Part shown: piece by piece, positions 1 through 18,451 of the stretch
Position numbering within the stretch: position 1 is the stretch's first letter
Layout of the letters: each line of letters opens with the position of its first letter
Source of the DNA: Miscanthus floridulus
Lineage: Eukaryota; Streptophyta; Magnoliopsida; Poales; Poaceae
Assembly: GCF_019320115.1 (NCBI RefSeq)
Contig: NC_089591.1
Span: 61,285,550-61,349,549 of the forward strand
Length of the DNA stretch: 64,000 bases
Reading direction: 5' to 3'
Position numbers and translations under genes: made by a program
Notes under the pieces: generated by a model
What the model was told of the DNA's origin: nothing
What the model saw: the letters and a program-made list of their open reading frames with translations, nothing else
Database searches by the model: none

Positions 1-600
1 AGACACGCTCATGCATTGCAGTTGCGGAGTGATGGAGAGATATGGGCTCCAAAACCAAAGGCACACCTAGAGAAGGCAAGAGAAAGGGCTGGCGCACATG
101 AGGTTACATGCTTTGACCATGCCATAGGGACTTATCAGGTCGAGCATAGGGGCAGTACAACGTCCGATGGCAAGGTCCAAGAGTCGAGGATACATGTGGT
201 TGTCCTCCAAGATTTCAAGTGCACTTGTGGTAAAACAAGGCAGTACTACTTTCTATGTTCTCATTTGGTGGTAGCAGCTAGGCATCACAACTATAATATC
301 GAGAGGAGGATACCTCATGAGTTCAGTGTCGACACGCTTATGCACGCATGGAGCCCCCGCTTCGTGCCTTTCTGGGACCCTAGAGAGTGGCCTCCATATG
401 ATGGGCCAAAGTACATTGCGGACCTAGCTTACCATTGGAACAAGCGTGGATCAAGGCAGAGGACGAGGCATAGGATGGTTATGGATCAGATACCTGGAAG
501 AACGAGGCATAGGAGAGGAACTCCATTTGTTACTGACCCCGAGCAGTATGAGTGCGGCAAGTGCGGTAGACTTGGCCACAATTCACGAAGTTGCCATTAG
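1..600 (+). CDS. MuDR/MULE transposase, C-terminal part (SWIM and CCHC fingers)
   Basis: The frame is open from base 1 to TAG at 598-600 and is partial at the 5' side. The visible part has a SWIM zinc finger (FKCTCGKTRQYYFLCSHLVV, a CxC...CxH pattern) followed by a C-terminal zinc knuckle, CGKCGRLGHNSRSC (CX2CX4HX4C). That order is the known C-terminus of plant MuDR transposases, where the SWIM domain contributes to DNA binding during cut-and-paste transposition. The catalytic DDE region would lie upstream, outside the window. The visible frame has no disabling change, but the genes that follow in the same element are broken, so activity is doubtful. Confidence 0.85.
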   Translation, partial: RHAHALQLRSDGEIWAPKPKAHLEKARERAGAHEVTCFDHAIGTYQVEHRGSTTSDGKVQESRIHVVVLQDFKCTCGKTRQYYFLCSHLVVAARHHNYNIERRIPHEFSVDTLMHAWSPRFVPFWDPREWPPYDGPKYIADLAYHWNKRGSRQRTRHRMVMDQIPGRTRHRRGTPFVTDPEQYECGKCGRLGHNSRSCH

Positions 601-755
601 CAGATTAGTGAGGTGGGACTATTGGTTGATTTTATTATTTTATATTTGTTGTATTCATTTAATTAATTATGCATGTCTCAATTTATGCTTGTACATTTCT
701 AAGTTCATGTTTCATTGTATATTGAAATTCTAATTCATTCACTTTTTTTTCTAGG

Positions 756-3218
756 ATGGAGCAATTCCACCTGCTCGACCCGACGTACGAGGCGACCCAC
801 CGAGGACGTCTCATAGCGCTGGGGTAGGTAATAATCTTTAAGTTTTGTTCAAAATTTGGTGAGCGTACATGTGTTCATGAAATAACAGGAGACTATGTTT
901 TATTCGATGCAGGACCTTCTGCTCCTTCGTCCTACAACCCACAATGGGTTCTTGGACATGCGGTACAACGATAGGTACACTCCTTTCCTGTAAAGAGCTG
1001 GCCTGGATGTCATCTCTTTTTAGGTCCGTCGTGGGTTGCCCAAGTTCAACTCAATGGCCATAACTACGTTGGTTGACAGGTATTAAATTGAATCATTGCC
1101 TCCATTCATGGCCATTTGTTCATGCGATTGACTTTTTGACAAGTAATCTTTCTTTGTCTTTAATATAGGTGGTGGCCAGAGACTCACAGCTTCCACCTAC
1201 CTTTTAGGGAGATGACAGTCACGCTCTAGGACTGTTAGAAGATGCTAGGCCTAAGGATTCATGACAACCCAGTCACTGGGCAGTGCAGGTCAGAGGGTTG
1301 GAGAGCACGAGTGGAGGCCTTCCTTGGGCGTGAGCTTGGCGAGCAAGGGGCTCGCACTTCTAGAGTTCCCATCTCCTAGCTACCAGAAGAGTTCGCACAG
1401 TGCCCTGAGGAGGCAGATGAGGAGACAGTTGGGTACTACTATAGGGCATGGATCCTATACCTGTTTGCCTGCGTTCTCTTCCCCGACACCACGGGTGACA
1501 GTGCATCCTGGATGTGGATCCACTGCCTCAGTGACTGGGACCAGGCGGGTCACTATAGCTGGGGCTCTGTAGTCTTGTGTTTTTTATACCGGCAGCTGTG
1601 CAAGGGGTGTCGTCGATCTTTGTCCAACCCATCACTTGGTGGATGCGTGTACCTGTTATAGCTGTGGATGTGGGCTTGTCTTCTAGTTGGTCATCTAGAG
1701 GTTCTAGCTCGTCGTGAGTGGTTCCAAGGTCAGCCTCCAAGTCGATAGCCAATGTGGACGTACCTTTGGGACCAGGTCAGGGTTCCATACGTGAGGTTAG
1801 ACCAGGCGTACATTGAGTTCACGAATGAGCTAGACACGCTGACGGTGTCTAGTGTAAGTAAATTTTATTTTCTATGCTGCTTTGAAAATTATTAGTATAC
1901 CATCTAACATCCTTTTTGGACATGTTGCAGGTGGAGTGGGAGCCGTACCGTGGAGAGGGCGCACTTCCTTTTCAGTTGAGCAACATTTGTGGGTTCGATG
2001 ATGACTTCTATAGGATGAGGTGCCCTCTAATCTGCTTCTATGCTGTCGAGTTTCACCTGCCAGATAGAGTTGCACGCCAATTTGGAGTGAGACAGCTTTG
2101 GCCTACGGCTCTGTTCTCGACTGGTGTTGACTTACACAAGTAAGTGTTTTGATATTTCAAATGTCTCATGATGGTCCATTTCTATTAATATGGTGACATG
2201 TACATGAATTCAAGTAACGATGACATATGTGTAGGTTGGATCATCAGAAGAACAAGAAGATTTTTGACTAGGAGAGGCACCACCAGTCCTTCATTGAGCA
2301 ATGGGAGGAGATGCACGACAACGTGAATGGCAACAATGAGCCGCACACGAATCGTGAGTTTAGACGGTACCAAGCTTGGTACCAGCGTGCGACACGTTGT
2401 AGGCTGAGGGTACAATGGACAGAAGATGACTACATCAACATCGAGTCCTCCGACGATGAAGACACGATGTACGACCAATCGACTAGTGCAGGAAGGCAGG
2501 TGGAGGCAGGACCGGTCTTGGACAGAGTGGTAAGCCAATTGCCTTATTTTTCTACGTTAAGTTGCACAACAGTACATTAGATGTTCTTGGAGCGACATTA
2601 GGAGTTATCTATTTTAGTTAGTGCCACCTTCGAGCCGTATCACCCTTATAATACGTTAGATTCTTGCACAAAAGAAAACAAAACCTATTGCTATCTGTTC
2701 AAAAGTATTATTACTGAGAACTTTGTTGCAGGGCAATACACTCAAATGCTCAGTTGAAGAGATTGAGCGCATTCAGACGAGAGTCAGTGACGACTACATA
2801 CTTGGCTTCCTAGATGTAAAATTAAAAATATTCTTTCAAACATATCATTAATACGTTAGATTCTTTCAGTTAACATAGTTTTGTACAATAAAGGCTGTCA
2901 CGTCGTCTATGCCATGCGGCTGGTCATTGTGGTTGTAGGATAGACACGACGCAAGATGTGTACGTTCCTTCCACGCGTAGAGGAGGCTTGGGTTCCTCTA
3001 GCCAAGCAGCTACAGGGGACGGGGACGAGGACGAGGAAGATGACGATGATGACGTGGACAAGAGGCACGAGGAGCTTGGCCCCTCTCAGCTCCATGACGC
3101 TCCCTCGACTCATTCTACACCGCCTCTAGGCACTAGGCGACGCCGTCCGCGTGACCCTTACACTCTAGGTACGAGCGCTCTGGGTCACAAGGGTAAGGGC
3201 AAGAGTAGGAGGCAGTGA
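756..3218 (+). pseudogene. Plant mobile domain (PMD, MAIN/MAIL-like) protein of the MULE, degraded
   Basis: Conceptual exons run from ATG at 756 to TGA near 3216. Recognisable PMD stretches include LLRPTTHNGFLDMRYNDR, RRGLPKFNSMAITTLVDRWW, WILYLFACVLFPDTTGD and QLSNICGFDDDFYRMRCPL. The end is acidic and then basic. PMD proteins are known in plants both as host proteins (MAIN, MAIL1) and as a second gene in some MULEs. The position directly after a transposase supports the transposon type. In-frame stops are visible near 990 (TAA in the ..TPFL-RAGLD.. stretch) and near 1228-1240 (two TAGs), with more around 1650-1750. The product is therefore broken. Exon limits between the ORF blocks are approximate. 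Confidence 0.7.
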
Positions 3219-3884
3219 GGAATTTGGTACCTATTAGTATGCGCTATTATGGATTTTGTATTTACTTTTCTATAGCTATTTAGGACTGTATGGACTGTGC
3301 AGGACATATTATGTTAGTTGTGATGTTCGTTGTGGTTGCATTTTGCTCCTTAGATGATTAAATGTTTGGAATATATAATGATGTCTCTGTTTGTAACTGT
3401 GGATGCTCATAAAACAAGGGAAACTCTTGCGAATTTTTTCCGTGAAACATTAATCATACTATACTGCTACAAAGGCATAAATATAGTACACAGATTAACT
3501 ATAAATTTATTAGAACGTGTATAATCCAAACATACCATACATACGCTTTGTAGATGAATCTAGGGTTACCAAGCAACAGTGAACGAATCTATGCTTTTCA
3601 AATAATAAAAATAGACTTTTCAAATACAAGGACAACAGCGATTTATCACATCACTGACATAGTACTGGCATGCAAGGAAGCACAACTCCACTCTATCTCC
3701 ACCATCCATCTTATGACTGTTTGATCCAAGGGCCGAGGTGAAGAGGCACATGGATCGCTGACATTGCACATTGAGAGGCCTCCATTCCTCCTTTCAACCT
3801 ATAAATAACCACTCACTCCCTCTCGTTCACACACACAACAAGGAAGAAGAACACTCCTTAGCATTTTCTTTCGTTGCGGTGTCA
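3219..3884. other. Spacer inside the MULE
   Basis: No gene is visible. The stretch 3200-3630 reappears inverted at about 25640-26090 in the shorter relative, which shows that it belongs to the element. A possible promoter for the next gene (tataaat near 3800) lies just before it. Confidence 0.5.
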
Positions 3885-4612
3885 ATGTTTGGAGGGTCAT
3901 CTAGAGGAAGAGGAAAGAGAAAGGGAACTACCATTAGGTGGGAGGGTCTTCTTGGTCCTGATTTTTTTAAGGAAGCTTTTTATGATAGGTTCCTAGTTGA
4001 GAGCAAAAGTGATTTTACCAAAGAGGCACCACTGAGAGGATACGATGAACAGAAAGAAGAGTGACCAAAATGCATGCATGGTGAGGACTGCCTAGTGCAG
4101 ATGTTCACCGAGGGAATAGATAGAGGTCGTCGTTTCTTCAAATGCCCACGAGCATGGGTAATTGCTATTACTATTAGTTTCTTCAATATGTTCCTCTTGT
4201 ATATAACTTACACGACATACTTATTGTAGTCTTCCTTGGCCGAAGACAACTATGGGGTTAGTAGGTGGGTCGATCCTTGACCTATTTATCCGCATGCAGA
4301 GTATATCTACTACCTGCAGGACCGTATCTTCAATCTAGAAAGGGAAGTTAGCAGCGGTTACAAGGACGACGGACAGGACGACAACAATAATGGTGCCGAT
4401 TCATAGGAGGCACTCTGCAATGATCTATATTGCACCTGTCCTAACCACAAGAACAAGGGGCCTCCCCCGTCACCCCCGCCACCACCACCAACAACAATGG
4501 GAGGCTACTATAGAGAAGGTGCAACACAATTTGCTATGTGGCCACACTACTAGGGCGGCTTTATGTTATTCACATGCCACATCTAGGTGCTTGTTGCTTG
4601 GTTTAATTACCT
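3885..4612 (+). pseudogene. GRF-type zinc finger protein carried by the MULE, degraded
   Basis: The start at 3885 gives MFGGSSRGRGKRKGTTIRWE and so on. After an in-frame TGA near 4062 the frame continues with CMHGEDCLVQMFTEGIDRG and RRFFKCPRAW, which matches the GRF finger pattern (C..HG..C, then GRRFF.C). A likely intron (donor near 4157, acceptor near 4229) leads to a WVDP stretch, a second in-frame TGA, then YIYYLQDRIFNLEREV. The WVDP...YIYYLQ tail is usual for grass GRF-finger ORFs found in transposons. Known GRF domains bind nucleic acid in host proteins; the role in transposons is not known. Two internal stops mark it as a pseudogene. Confidence 0.6.
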
Positions 4613-4906
4613 AAGGCATGTTAGGTTTAGTCGAAGAAAACTCTGTACCCAAGTTCGGTACATGTTCTCACATGCCATTTTATTTGTTTCGTGTGTTGAA
4701 TTATATAATATCGTACGTCGTTAGGTTTTATTTGCAGCACGTGTTCACATTTCAATACGTCCGTATCATTAAGCGGAATATTAAGACCATAAATAATAAA
4801 AACAACCACATAATGAAAAGTTTAGTACTATGCCACATTACACAACATAATAATACTAGAAGTACGTGCCAACAGTAGATATAGGGGCAAATGCACTTTC
4901 AAATCC

Positions 4907-6963
4907 TCAGTCTGAAACGTACTGAGTAAGCAACTCATCATCCGAGTACCAGTCCTCTACTACAACCCTGTTGCCGTAGCTTGGCTCACTTGCGTTGCTT
5001 TGACCTGCCTGTTGCCTGTAGTAAGCGGTCTCTGCTTTATTTGTGGCCGCTACGGCCTGAGTGAAGAACGCGTCGTCATCCTCCTTCGCCTGTAAGCTCG
5101 CCTCTGCTAGACTGATGAGCTCGCTCAGTCTGCCAGTGTCTTCCTCTGCCTGCTCCACCTGCAACCTCGCCTCTGCTAGAGCAATGAACTCGCTCAGTCT
5201 GCTAGTATCGTCCTTAGCCTCCTGCGCCTGTAAGCCCGCCTCTACTAGAGCAATGAGCTCACTGAGTCTGCCAGTGTCATCCTCATCCTCGTCCCCCTCA
5301 TCAGACAACACAATCAGTGATTGAACGGTGTGATCAACTCGCGATCTATGCTCATCTAACTTCTTCTCCTCATACCTTGCACGAGCCAGCTTTGTGGCAT
5401 GTTCCTCGTTGCAACCAATCCCTTCATGTATAAAATGCAATAAGTTAGCAACGCGATTATATTACATTAAAATCATGCAACGAAAAAAAATACTTTCAAG
5501 CACTCACTGCCACATAATGCAACAATATGCTCGTTCAAGACCTGCATCTGTACTCTTGTCTCCTTCCTTGCCTCATTCCTTGCCCTCTCCTCCTCTAACG
5601 TCATCCGTCTCTCTAATCCCCATTTGTTAAGCCCAACATCGATCGGGTTACAAATACCGTGTTGTCTAGCAAACTCACGCATCTTTTTTTGTGATGTTTA
5701 ACGAATAGGTTGACGTAGTCTGGTCCATATCCCCTCTTCCGTGCAATTACTTGCCTCTTCTTCAGTTCATCTAAGAACTTAGCTTGACCATCATAACATT
5801 CCTACCTGCATTTCCTAGTGCTCTGTTCAAACGGAAAATTCTATCATATATGTCTTAGCAAAAGAAACAAAATACTATTTCATGTTTACCATAAAAATAA
5901 CCAACCTCATCATACTCAACCATATGGCCGCAATAATAGCCTATTCCAAGCTCCGAAGGGACTAGACCATAGTTGGATTTAACACCATATTCGCACATGA
6001 CAGGAGGTGCTTTGTAAATTATCCTTTCTTTCTTCTTTTCCTTAACCTTTCATGGTTCTTTCGGCCGTTGGTTCTTATGACCATATAACCACTCCTTGAA
6101 ATGACACTTCGCCATTAAAAACACCTAAATAAGTAGACATTAGTACATGAACACATATAGCTCAACATTTCAACACATACACTTTGCACTTACTTCATGC
6201 TTGTTTGGACACACAAACTCCAACGTATTCTCGGGGTTTATCACAGCTCGATCTCCACAATCGCACAGAGGAGGTTCCTTGAGTTGTCTAACTATGGCTA
6301 GGTGCTTCTCCTTAGCTATCATTGGTGGAGGGTTAGGGGGGAGGAACCCACCGCTTGAAGTGCTCACGTGGATGTCTCCCTCTAAATCAATTGTCGAAAA
6401 CGAGGTACCTAGGATCAAACTTGTCTGCACCGTCGATCCACTGAAAGAAAAAGCACCTCTCATGGTCCTACACAATGAGATTCCAACATAATATTAGTAG
6501 CATACTTATATAAATAAAGAAAAAAGATAGTGGAAATAGTTTCTTACATTAAAATGACTGCATGTGTAGAAGCAAGGCGCCGCTGTGTCTGGATGTTTCG
6601 ATTGAAAAACATGGGCCGGAAAACCACAGTCACAGTTTGGGATAGGGAGGTTGGAAGGGACGGGGCATCTTTGGTAGACGCGTCGGGGTATAATTCTCGA
6701 GGACGACCCTGTTTTCACCAAAACTTCTCCCAAAATATTTCTTGCATCTAACAAAACGGATGTAATTTAACAAACATAAATCATAACATCATAAATAAAT
6801 GTCAATGAGAACCATAACTACAATACAACCAATTTCGTTCTAAGAACCCAAAGCAGTTAAGATTAAACCATAAACCTAGTGTTTCCCATTTGATGCACAA
6901 CAATGAACCATAACATAACTACATGCACCTAGGTTTGCTAGCTTTTCCACGCCTTGGCATCAT
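4907..6963 (-). pseudogene. Second GRF-like zinc finger gene of the MULE (multi-exon, frameshifted)
   Basis: Reading leftward from ATG at 6963, a 35-nt exon (MMPRRGKASKP..) is joined at 6747 to an exon encoding IPNCDCGFPAHVFQSKHPDT and CFYTCSHF. Later blocks are at about 6475-6190 (PPLCDCGDRAVINPENTLEF), 5682-5510 and 5440-4907. The last block holds three imperfect repeats of about 25 residues (DTGRLSELIALVEAGLQ type) and an acidic C-terminus. The CxCG..CF.TC pattern resembles a GRF finger. Joining exons 1 and 2 puts the finger out of frame by one base, apparently an extra C in the run near 6690. The same gene, also broken, is present at 23674-25080 and 53095-54490. Its function is not known. 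Confidence 0.55.
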
Positions 6964-7249
6964 CCTATGATTGTATAATACATATATTGATGGATACAAT
7001 GAAACCCTAAGTGATGACGATTATTATGTTCAAAAATCTGACTAATACATACCGAATCGATGCGAAAAAACTAGGAGGGGAGCGAGGATACCTTGCTCTC
7101 GAAGATCTACGGATTAAATCAAAGTTTCCAAGGTCCAATATGCCGATTCGTGAGGTAGGGTGAAGCGGGGAGAGAAAAAACCCGAGAGGGAGGAGAAAGA
7201 AGAGAAAGAACGCTCGGGCAGGAAGGTTGGCCGGGGTTAAATGGCAGTG

Positions 7250-7375
7250 AGCTCGGCACCAGTCACTATGGCGTCGAGCTCACTGCCATGTCATCCACCG
7301 TGCCTAGGAGCTCGGCGCCAGAGACACTGGCGCCGAGACGTGTTAACTCGGCGCCAGCACCAATGGCGCCGAGCT
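7250..7375. repeat. Subterminal hairpin array in the MULE end
   Basis: Three inverted pairs of ctcggcgccag and tggcgccgag type follow one another, each with a loop of about 6 bases (positions about 7253-7284, 7309-7338, 7347-7377). Related arrays occupy both ends of the 23108-26359 and 52529-55780 elements. Confidence 0.75.
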
Positions 7376-7499
7376 AAGGGTCCATTTTCTGAATCCTTTT
7401 CGCCAGGGGTCTATTTGTGAGAAACTTTCAAAAAAAAAAAAAAGAGGTAAAATGTAAAAAAAATTCGGTTATCGAGGTGTGGTGATGGTAGTTGGCTAG

Positions 7500-8563
7500 T
7501 TTTATTTGGTGCTAATTTGTGTGGGAGGCAGTGGCGGGCCAAAAGGTAGTCTAGGTAGGCCCAGAAAAATCTGACCCAAAAACTTTATAGCTCATAAAAT
7601 ATCTGGCCCAAGAAAGATCTGAAAGAAGTCCACATCGCGGTAGCGAGGCCCTGAGGCCGCGAGTCCCAGCGCGACTGCGCGAAACCTGCCGTGTCCCCGA
7701 GGCCGCGACACTCGACCGTGAGCCGGACGGCGCCCCGGCGGACTCCACCAGCGCGAGCACTGCCGCCTCCGAGCACCGAGGCCGATTTACGTTTGCGGAG
7801 GACTGGAAACGCCATCGGCCGCCCGCCGCCGCCCCGCCTGGCGGCCTGGCGCCAGTCGCCGTTGCGGAGCCTTTGCGCCGAGACTTGCGCGTCGCAGAAG
7901 CCGGCCTCCGGGTGCGCTAAGCTGCAGAGTAGCGCGCCAGTGCCCCTGGACCGGTGAGTCAGTGAGTGTGCTTTTGAAGTTCTGAGCTTTCGCAAATCCG
8001 AAACCTCGTACCCTAGGGTTTGAAAGCGAGCACTGGACTGTAAATTTGGGCTTAGGGATTGTTTATATGTGAGATTGATGTGTGATTCAATATTATTTGT
8101 TAGGGATTTGTTTCTGTGAATGAAATCGGAGCATAGATTGAATAAAATTTCTTGTCATAGAATTGAATGAATTTTTTTGTCATAGAATTGAATGGAATCG
8201 GATCAATTTGGTTAGGTCCGCCACTGCTAGGAGGTGGAATCCCTTGACGTTGTTACCGGGCCCAAGTTTAACCCTAGTAATTTTAGGCCGATTACGTGCT
8301 GATACTCTTTGTGTTTAAGTACTTCCACCTGGTTAATCTGTGTGGGAGTGGAATGTCTGAGCCTCTGAGGTGTGCCTTTCTGGCATCAAGTTTAACTGCA
8401 ACGATATTTCTGTTTCTGCATGTATGCTGTTACTGTGGTTTCATCTCATCTGCAGCCCGGTAGCCAGGAAAGTAGCAGAGAAGTGGCTTTCCAATTCCGA
8501 TGTTTCTTTTAACATTGTTACCTCTGTTGTCATTCTAGGGGTTCTGGTGCCTACTCTTTCTGA
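7500..8563 (+). promoter_or_regulatory. Promoter, probable noncoding first exon and leader intron of the kinase gene
   Basis: The stretch 7620-7953 is strongly GC-rich, unlike its surroundings, and ends in a good donor (ccg|gtgagt at 7953/7954). A good acceptor (catctgcag) ends at 8455, leaving a leader of about 108 bases before the ATG at 8564. No TATA box is evident. A second acceptor-like ctag near 8539 is possible. This is inferred from splice signals only; there is no transcript evidence. Confidence 0.5.
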
Positions 8564-15476
<6,913 letters not shown>

Positions 15477-16534
15477 CAAAGCATCCTCGGATGGTCTACA
15501 GGTCTAGTGTAGATAATTGATGAAGAATTGTCAAAGCGAAGCCCTAACGATGAGTTAGTTTGTTGTTTGGTGTTACCAATTTCCAATATGAGTGTTGGGC
15601 GCTTGACTGAACATATTTCTTTTTGGTACATACGAAATACAGAGTGTAACCCTATGCCAGTAAAACCCACCGTCTGCTCTCAATTTTTGGACAGACATTG
15701 TCACAAACCAAGGTGCATTAAACCTGCCCTGCCATTGAGATAGTAGTGTCAGAAATTGCGTTTCTGAATGCTGTGTGCATTATCTGGATGTTGGAGTGCA
15801 GTACCATTTTCGATCTCTGACGTTCATTCTGTAAATTCTACTGTTCTAATATCGTGTACTGTGCACCGCTATACTTATCGAGTACGATGGATTCATGTTG
15901 TAGCTGAAGGGAGCTCGTTAAGTACACCTGCTGCACGCCCAGGCACTGAAAAAATTCCCGAGATGCCTGTTCAGTGCTCACGTTCCTGGATGATTGGAGT
16001 GCACCTGCAAAGCAAAAAGGTGCGGCAGGAACTAATGCCAAGTGCCCTGCCCACTAGGAGAGCATCTGTCCTGATCAACGAGACAACCCCTAGATTTCCA
16101 GAGGATAATCCAAGGGTCCGAGACCCCCAATTTGCACGGCGCCACTGAATATATATGTGACTGTGAAGTCCGCGCCTGCAGATAAGCAGGGAGAGTTTTT
16201 GAGAGGCTCGGGACAAATGATGATGGACATTTCGTCGAGTTTCCATCGAAAATTCGAAAGACGGCCTCATGTTGGTTGTGCTATCCACGTTCTTGTCTCT
16301 GAAGTTTATTAAGCAACCGCCAACCGGGCGTCCGGCGTTCAGACCTCGACCAAGACAAGTTGATGTGGCACTGCCACCAACTCAACTAGATCATTCAAAG
16401 TCAGCTATCCGTACGGCTCGATCGACGGGTGGGTGAGCGTATCGACGTGCCTGCGTGGAGGTGGTGGGACTGTGGGAGCACGGGCGCCGTACGGCTCTGC
16501 CGAATCCGATGGCTCTCCGTCAACTAGCTAGATT
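15477..16534. other. 3' flank of the kinase gene and spacer
   Basis: Probably the 3' UTR for the first few hundred bases (low GC, no ORF of note), then spacer. No further gene or repeat was recognised here. Confidence 0.4.
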
Positions 16535-16706
16535 GCTGTAGCAATTACGGTTTTTCATGAACTAATTAGGCTTAAAAGATTCGTCTCGCAATTTTATAGA
16601 AAACTGTGCAATTAGTTTTTTTCGTCTACATTTAGTACTCTATGCATATGTTCAAACATGCTCTTTTACTGTAGGAGGCAAAAAAAAAAAAATTTGGAAA
16701 CTAAAC
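16535..16706 (-). mobile_element. hAT-like MITE of the gtttagt..gaactaaac family
   Basis: This carries the family core in reverse: gaactaattaggct, cgtctcgcaatttt, ttcgtctacatttagtac, and ends ggaaactaaacag. Seven further copies occur in this window. The hAT assignment is a guess from the family's look, as no clean target duplication was found. Confidence 0.6.
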
Positions 16707-16815
16707 AGGGCCGAGTAGCACTAGGCACTAGGCAGTGGTCCAGTGTGGCATTGCGTGGCGCACACCTCTTGCCTCTTCTGTCTGTTGCTGTCTCTCCGTG
16801 TCGACAAGAAAAATG

Positions 16816-17164
16816 AGAGCATCTCCGATAGTCTCCTGGTAGTCTAATATCACTTCCTACGTTTATTGGAGCAGTTGATGTAGCAGTACGTCAATATATT
16901 TCTCTTAATACCTATATAAAAGGTGGGTCCTACGGGAGTATAAGAGAAAATATAGTTGAAAAGTGATAGTTGGATGGTTTCCATGGTATTGGAGTTGTAT
17001 CTCTCCCTTTCTTTGAGGGGATGAGGAGAATATTGGTGGTCACTGGAAAAAAAAAAAGAAAAGGTATTAGAAAACTACTGGAGAAGGAAAAAGCATAGCT
17101 GTCTTCGATATAATAGTTTTACGGGGGATAAAGGGAGGTACTGTGAAACTGCTCGAGATGCTCT
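16816..17164. mobile_element. MITE with agagcatctc terminal inverted repeats
   Basis: It begins agagcatctccgatag and ends cgagatgctct, whose reverse complement is agagcatctcg. The 349-bp interior is AT-rich and non-coding. The superfamily was not determined. Confidence 0.65.
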
Positions 17165-17202
17165 GATTCCCTTGCTGCTGATCCACGACACTTTACACCA
17201 TT

Positions 17203-17453
17203 CCCCAAAATCCAAACTTTAGCACTATGCAAAAAAAAGATTCCCCGTCACATCAAACTTGCGGTATATGCATAGAGTACTAAATGTTGACGAAATCAAA
17301 AACTAATTGTACAGTTTGGTTGTACTTTGCGAGACGAATGTTTTGAGCCTAATTAGTCAACGATTGGATAATTATTACCAAATACAAACGAATACTACAG
17401 TGGGCTACAATGCGCTACAGTGAATTTGCCACCTCCCATTGGGGCAACTAAAC
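17203..17453 (+). mobile_element. hAT-like MITE at the duplication edge
   Basis: Family core: gtacagtttgg, gcgagacgaatgttttgagc, ctaattagtcaacg, ending caactaaac. The duplicated block begins inside or at the left edge of this element. Confidence 0.6.
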
Positions 17454-17552
17454 GAGGGCTCAGTATGACTGAGCATGGACCTGCATGCATGCGTTGCTCG
17501 CTATACCAGTACATGACCGTACACACAGACTGGCCTTTTATTATGAGCCTTG

Positions 17553-17732
17553 TGTTGGACGGGCTTGCTGTCCTGTCACATCAATGTTACGGTCCGTGCA
17601 TCTTAAATGTGACGAAAGAAAAATAATTGACTTGGTGCGCGAGACGTGTTTAGTTAATAGTCATGTTGGGATCTATTTGCCAATAAAAGAATTGCTACCG
17701 TAACCCCAAATTCCAAATTTCGCGAACTAAAC
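17553..17732 (+). mobile_element. hAT-like MITE, heavily altered version
   Basis: Aligned to its partner at 46924-47158 it lacks about 55 bases in many small pieces, while the flanks are near identical. It ends gcgaactaaac. Confidence 0.6.
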
Positions 17733-18200
17733 AATGGCTGAGTGTGACGGGCTTTGCTTTGCACACAGTTCCTGCCCTGTTCTAGTCTTGACTTGTGCCG
17801 GGTGTTGCTGTATTTAGCCCGTTCCCATTACCAATTTACCATCGAGCTGGCTTTCTCACTGTGACGTTTTTTTTGTGGTTGGTTACAGGAGCTGACTTTT
17901 ATCTAAGGAAAACGAAAATTAATTACAGAAGTTGACCTTGCAGAGAGAAGAAGGCGTGTGTATGGCTGTCCGGTTTTTAAGCGGGTGCATCAGAAGCTCT
18001 GGGACGTCTGTTGACAAACAGTGGATTGATCCGGCCGCCAACCTTGGACGGTTAGACCTGGCGCCAGCGCCACGCCTGCATGATGGACAGGATGAGAGGA
18101 CCGTACGGCCCGGGTACGGCCCCGTGCAACGGCTGCACGGAGAATAATCGGGGCCCTGTTGGCTGCTGCTGCGTCAGTACAGTTTCCGTGTTCTCTCCGC

Positions 18201-18451
18201 GTTTAGATGCCAAAAATTTTTTGGTTTGGGGTACTGTAGCCCGTTTGTTTGTATTTAGCCATTAGTGTCTAATTATGAACTAATTAGGTTCGAAAGTTTT
18301 GTCTCGCGATTTCTCTCCCAAATGTACAATTAGTTTTTTTTTCGTCTACATTTAGTACATTAGTTTTTTTTTCGTCTACATTTAGTACTCCATACATATG
18401 CCGCAAGATTCAATGTGATAGGTACTGCACAAAATTTTTTGGAAACTAAAC
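18201..18451 (-). mobile_element. hAT-like MITE with internal tandem duplication
   Basis: Reverse-oriented family core ending ggaaactaaacag. The segment ttcgtctacatttagtac occurs twice in a row (about 18341-18387). Confidence 0.65.

Larger units (their letters stand above)
1..7469. mobile_element. Large decayed Mutator-like element (right part), with four gene modules
   Basis: The right terminus is at about 7469, where the plus strand reads attcggt; read inward it begins accgaatttt. The same terminal sequence bounds both ends of the related elements at 23108-26359 and 52529-55780. Inside the element, in order, are a MuDR transposase C-terminus, a plant-mobile-domain gene, a GRF-finger gene (all plus) and a GRF-like gene (minus). 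The subterminal 7250-7375 region carries short hairpins built on ctcggcgccag. The left end lies outside the window, so its TIR and target duplication cannot be checked. Several in-frame stops and a frameshift indicate an old, inactive copy. Assignment to the Mutator superfamily rests on the transposase and on the long TIRs of its relatives. Confidence 0.8.
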
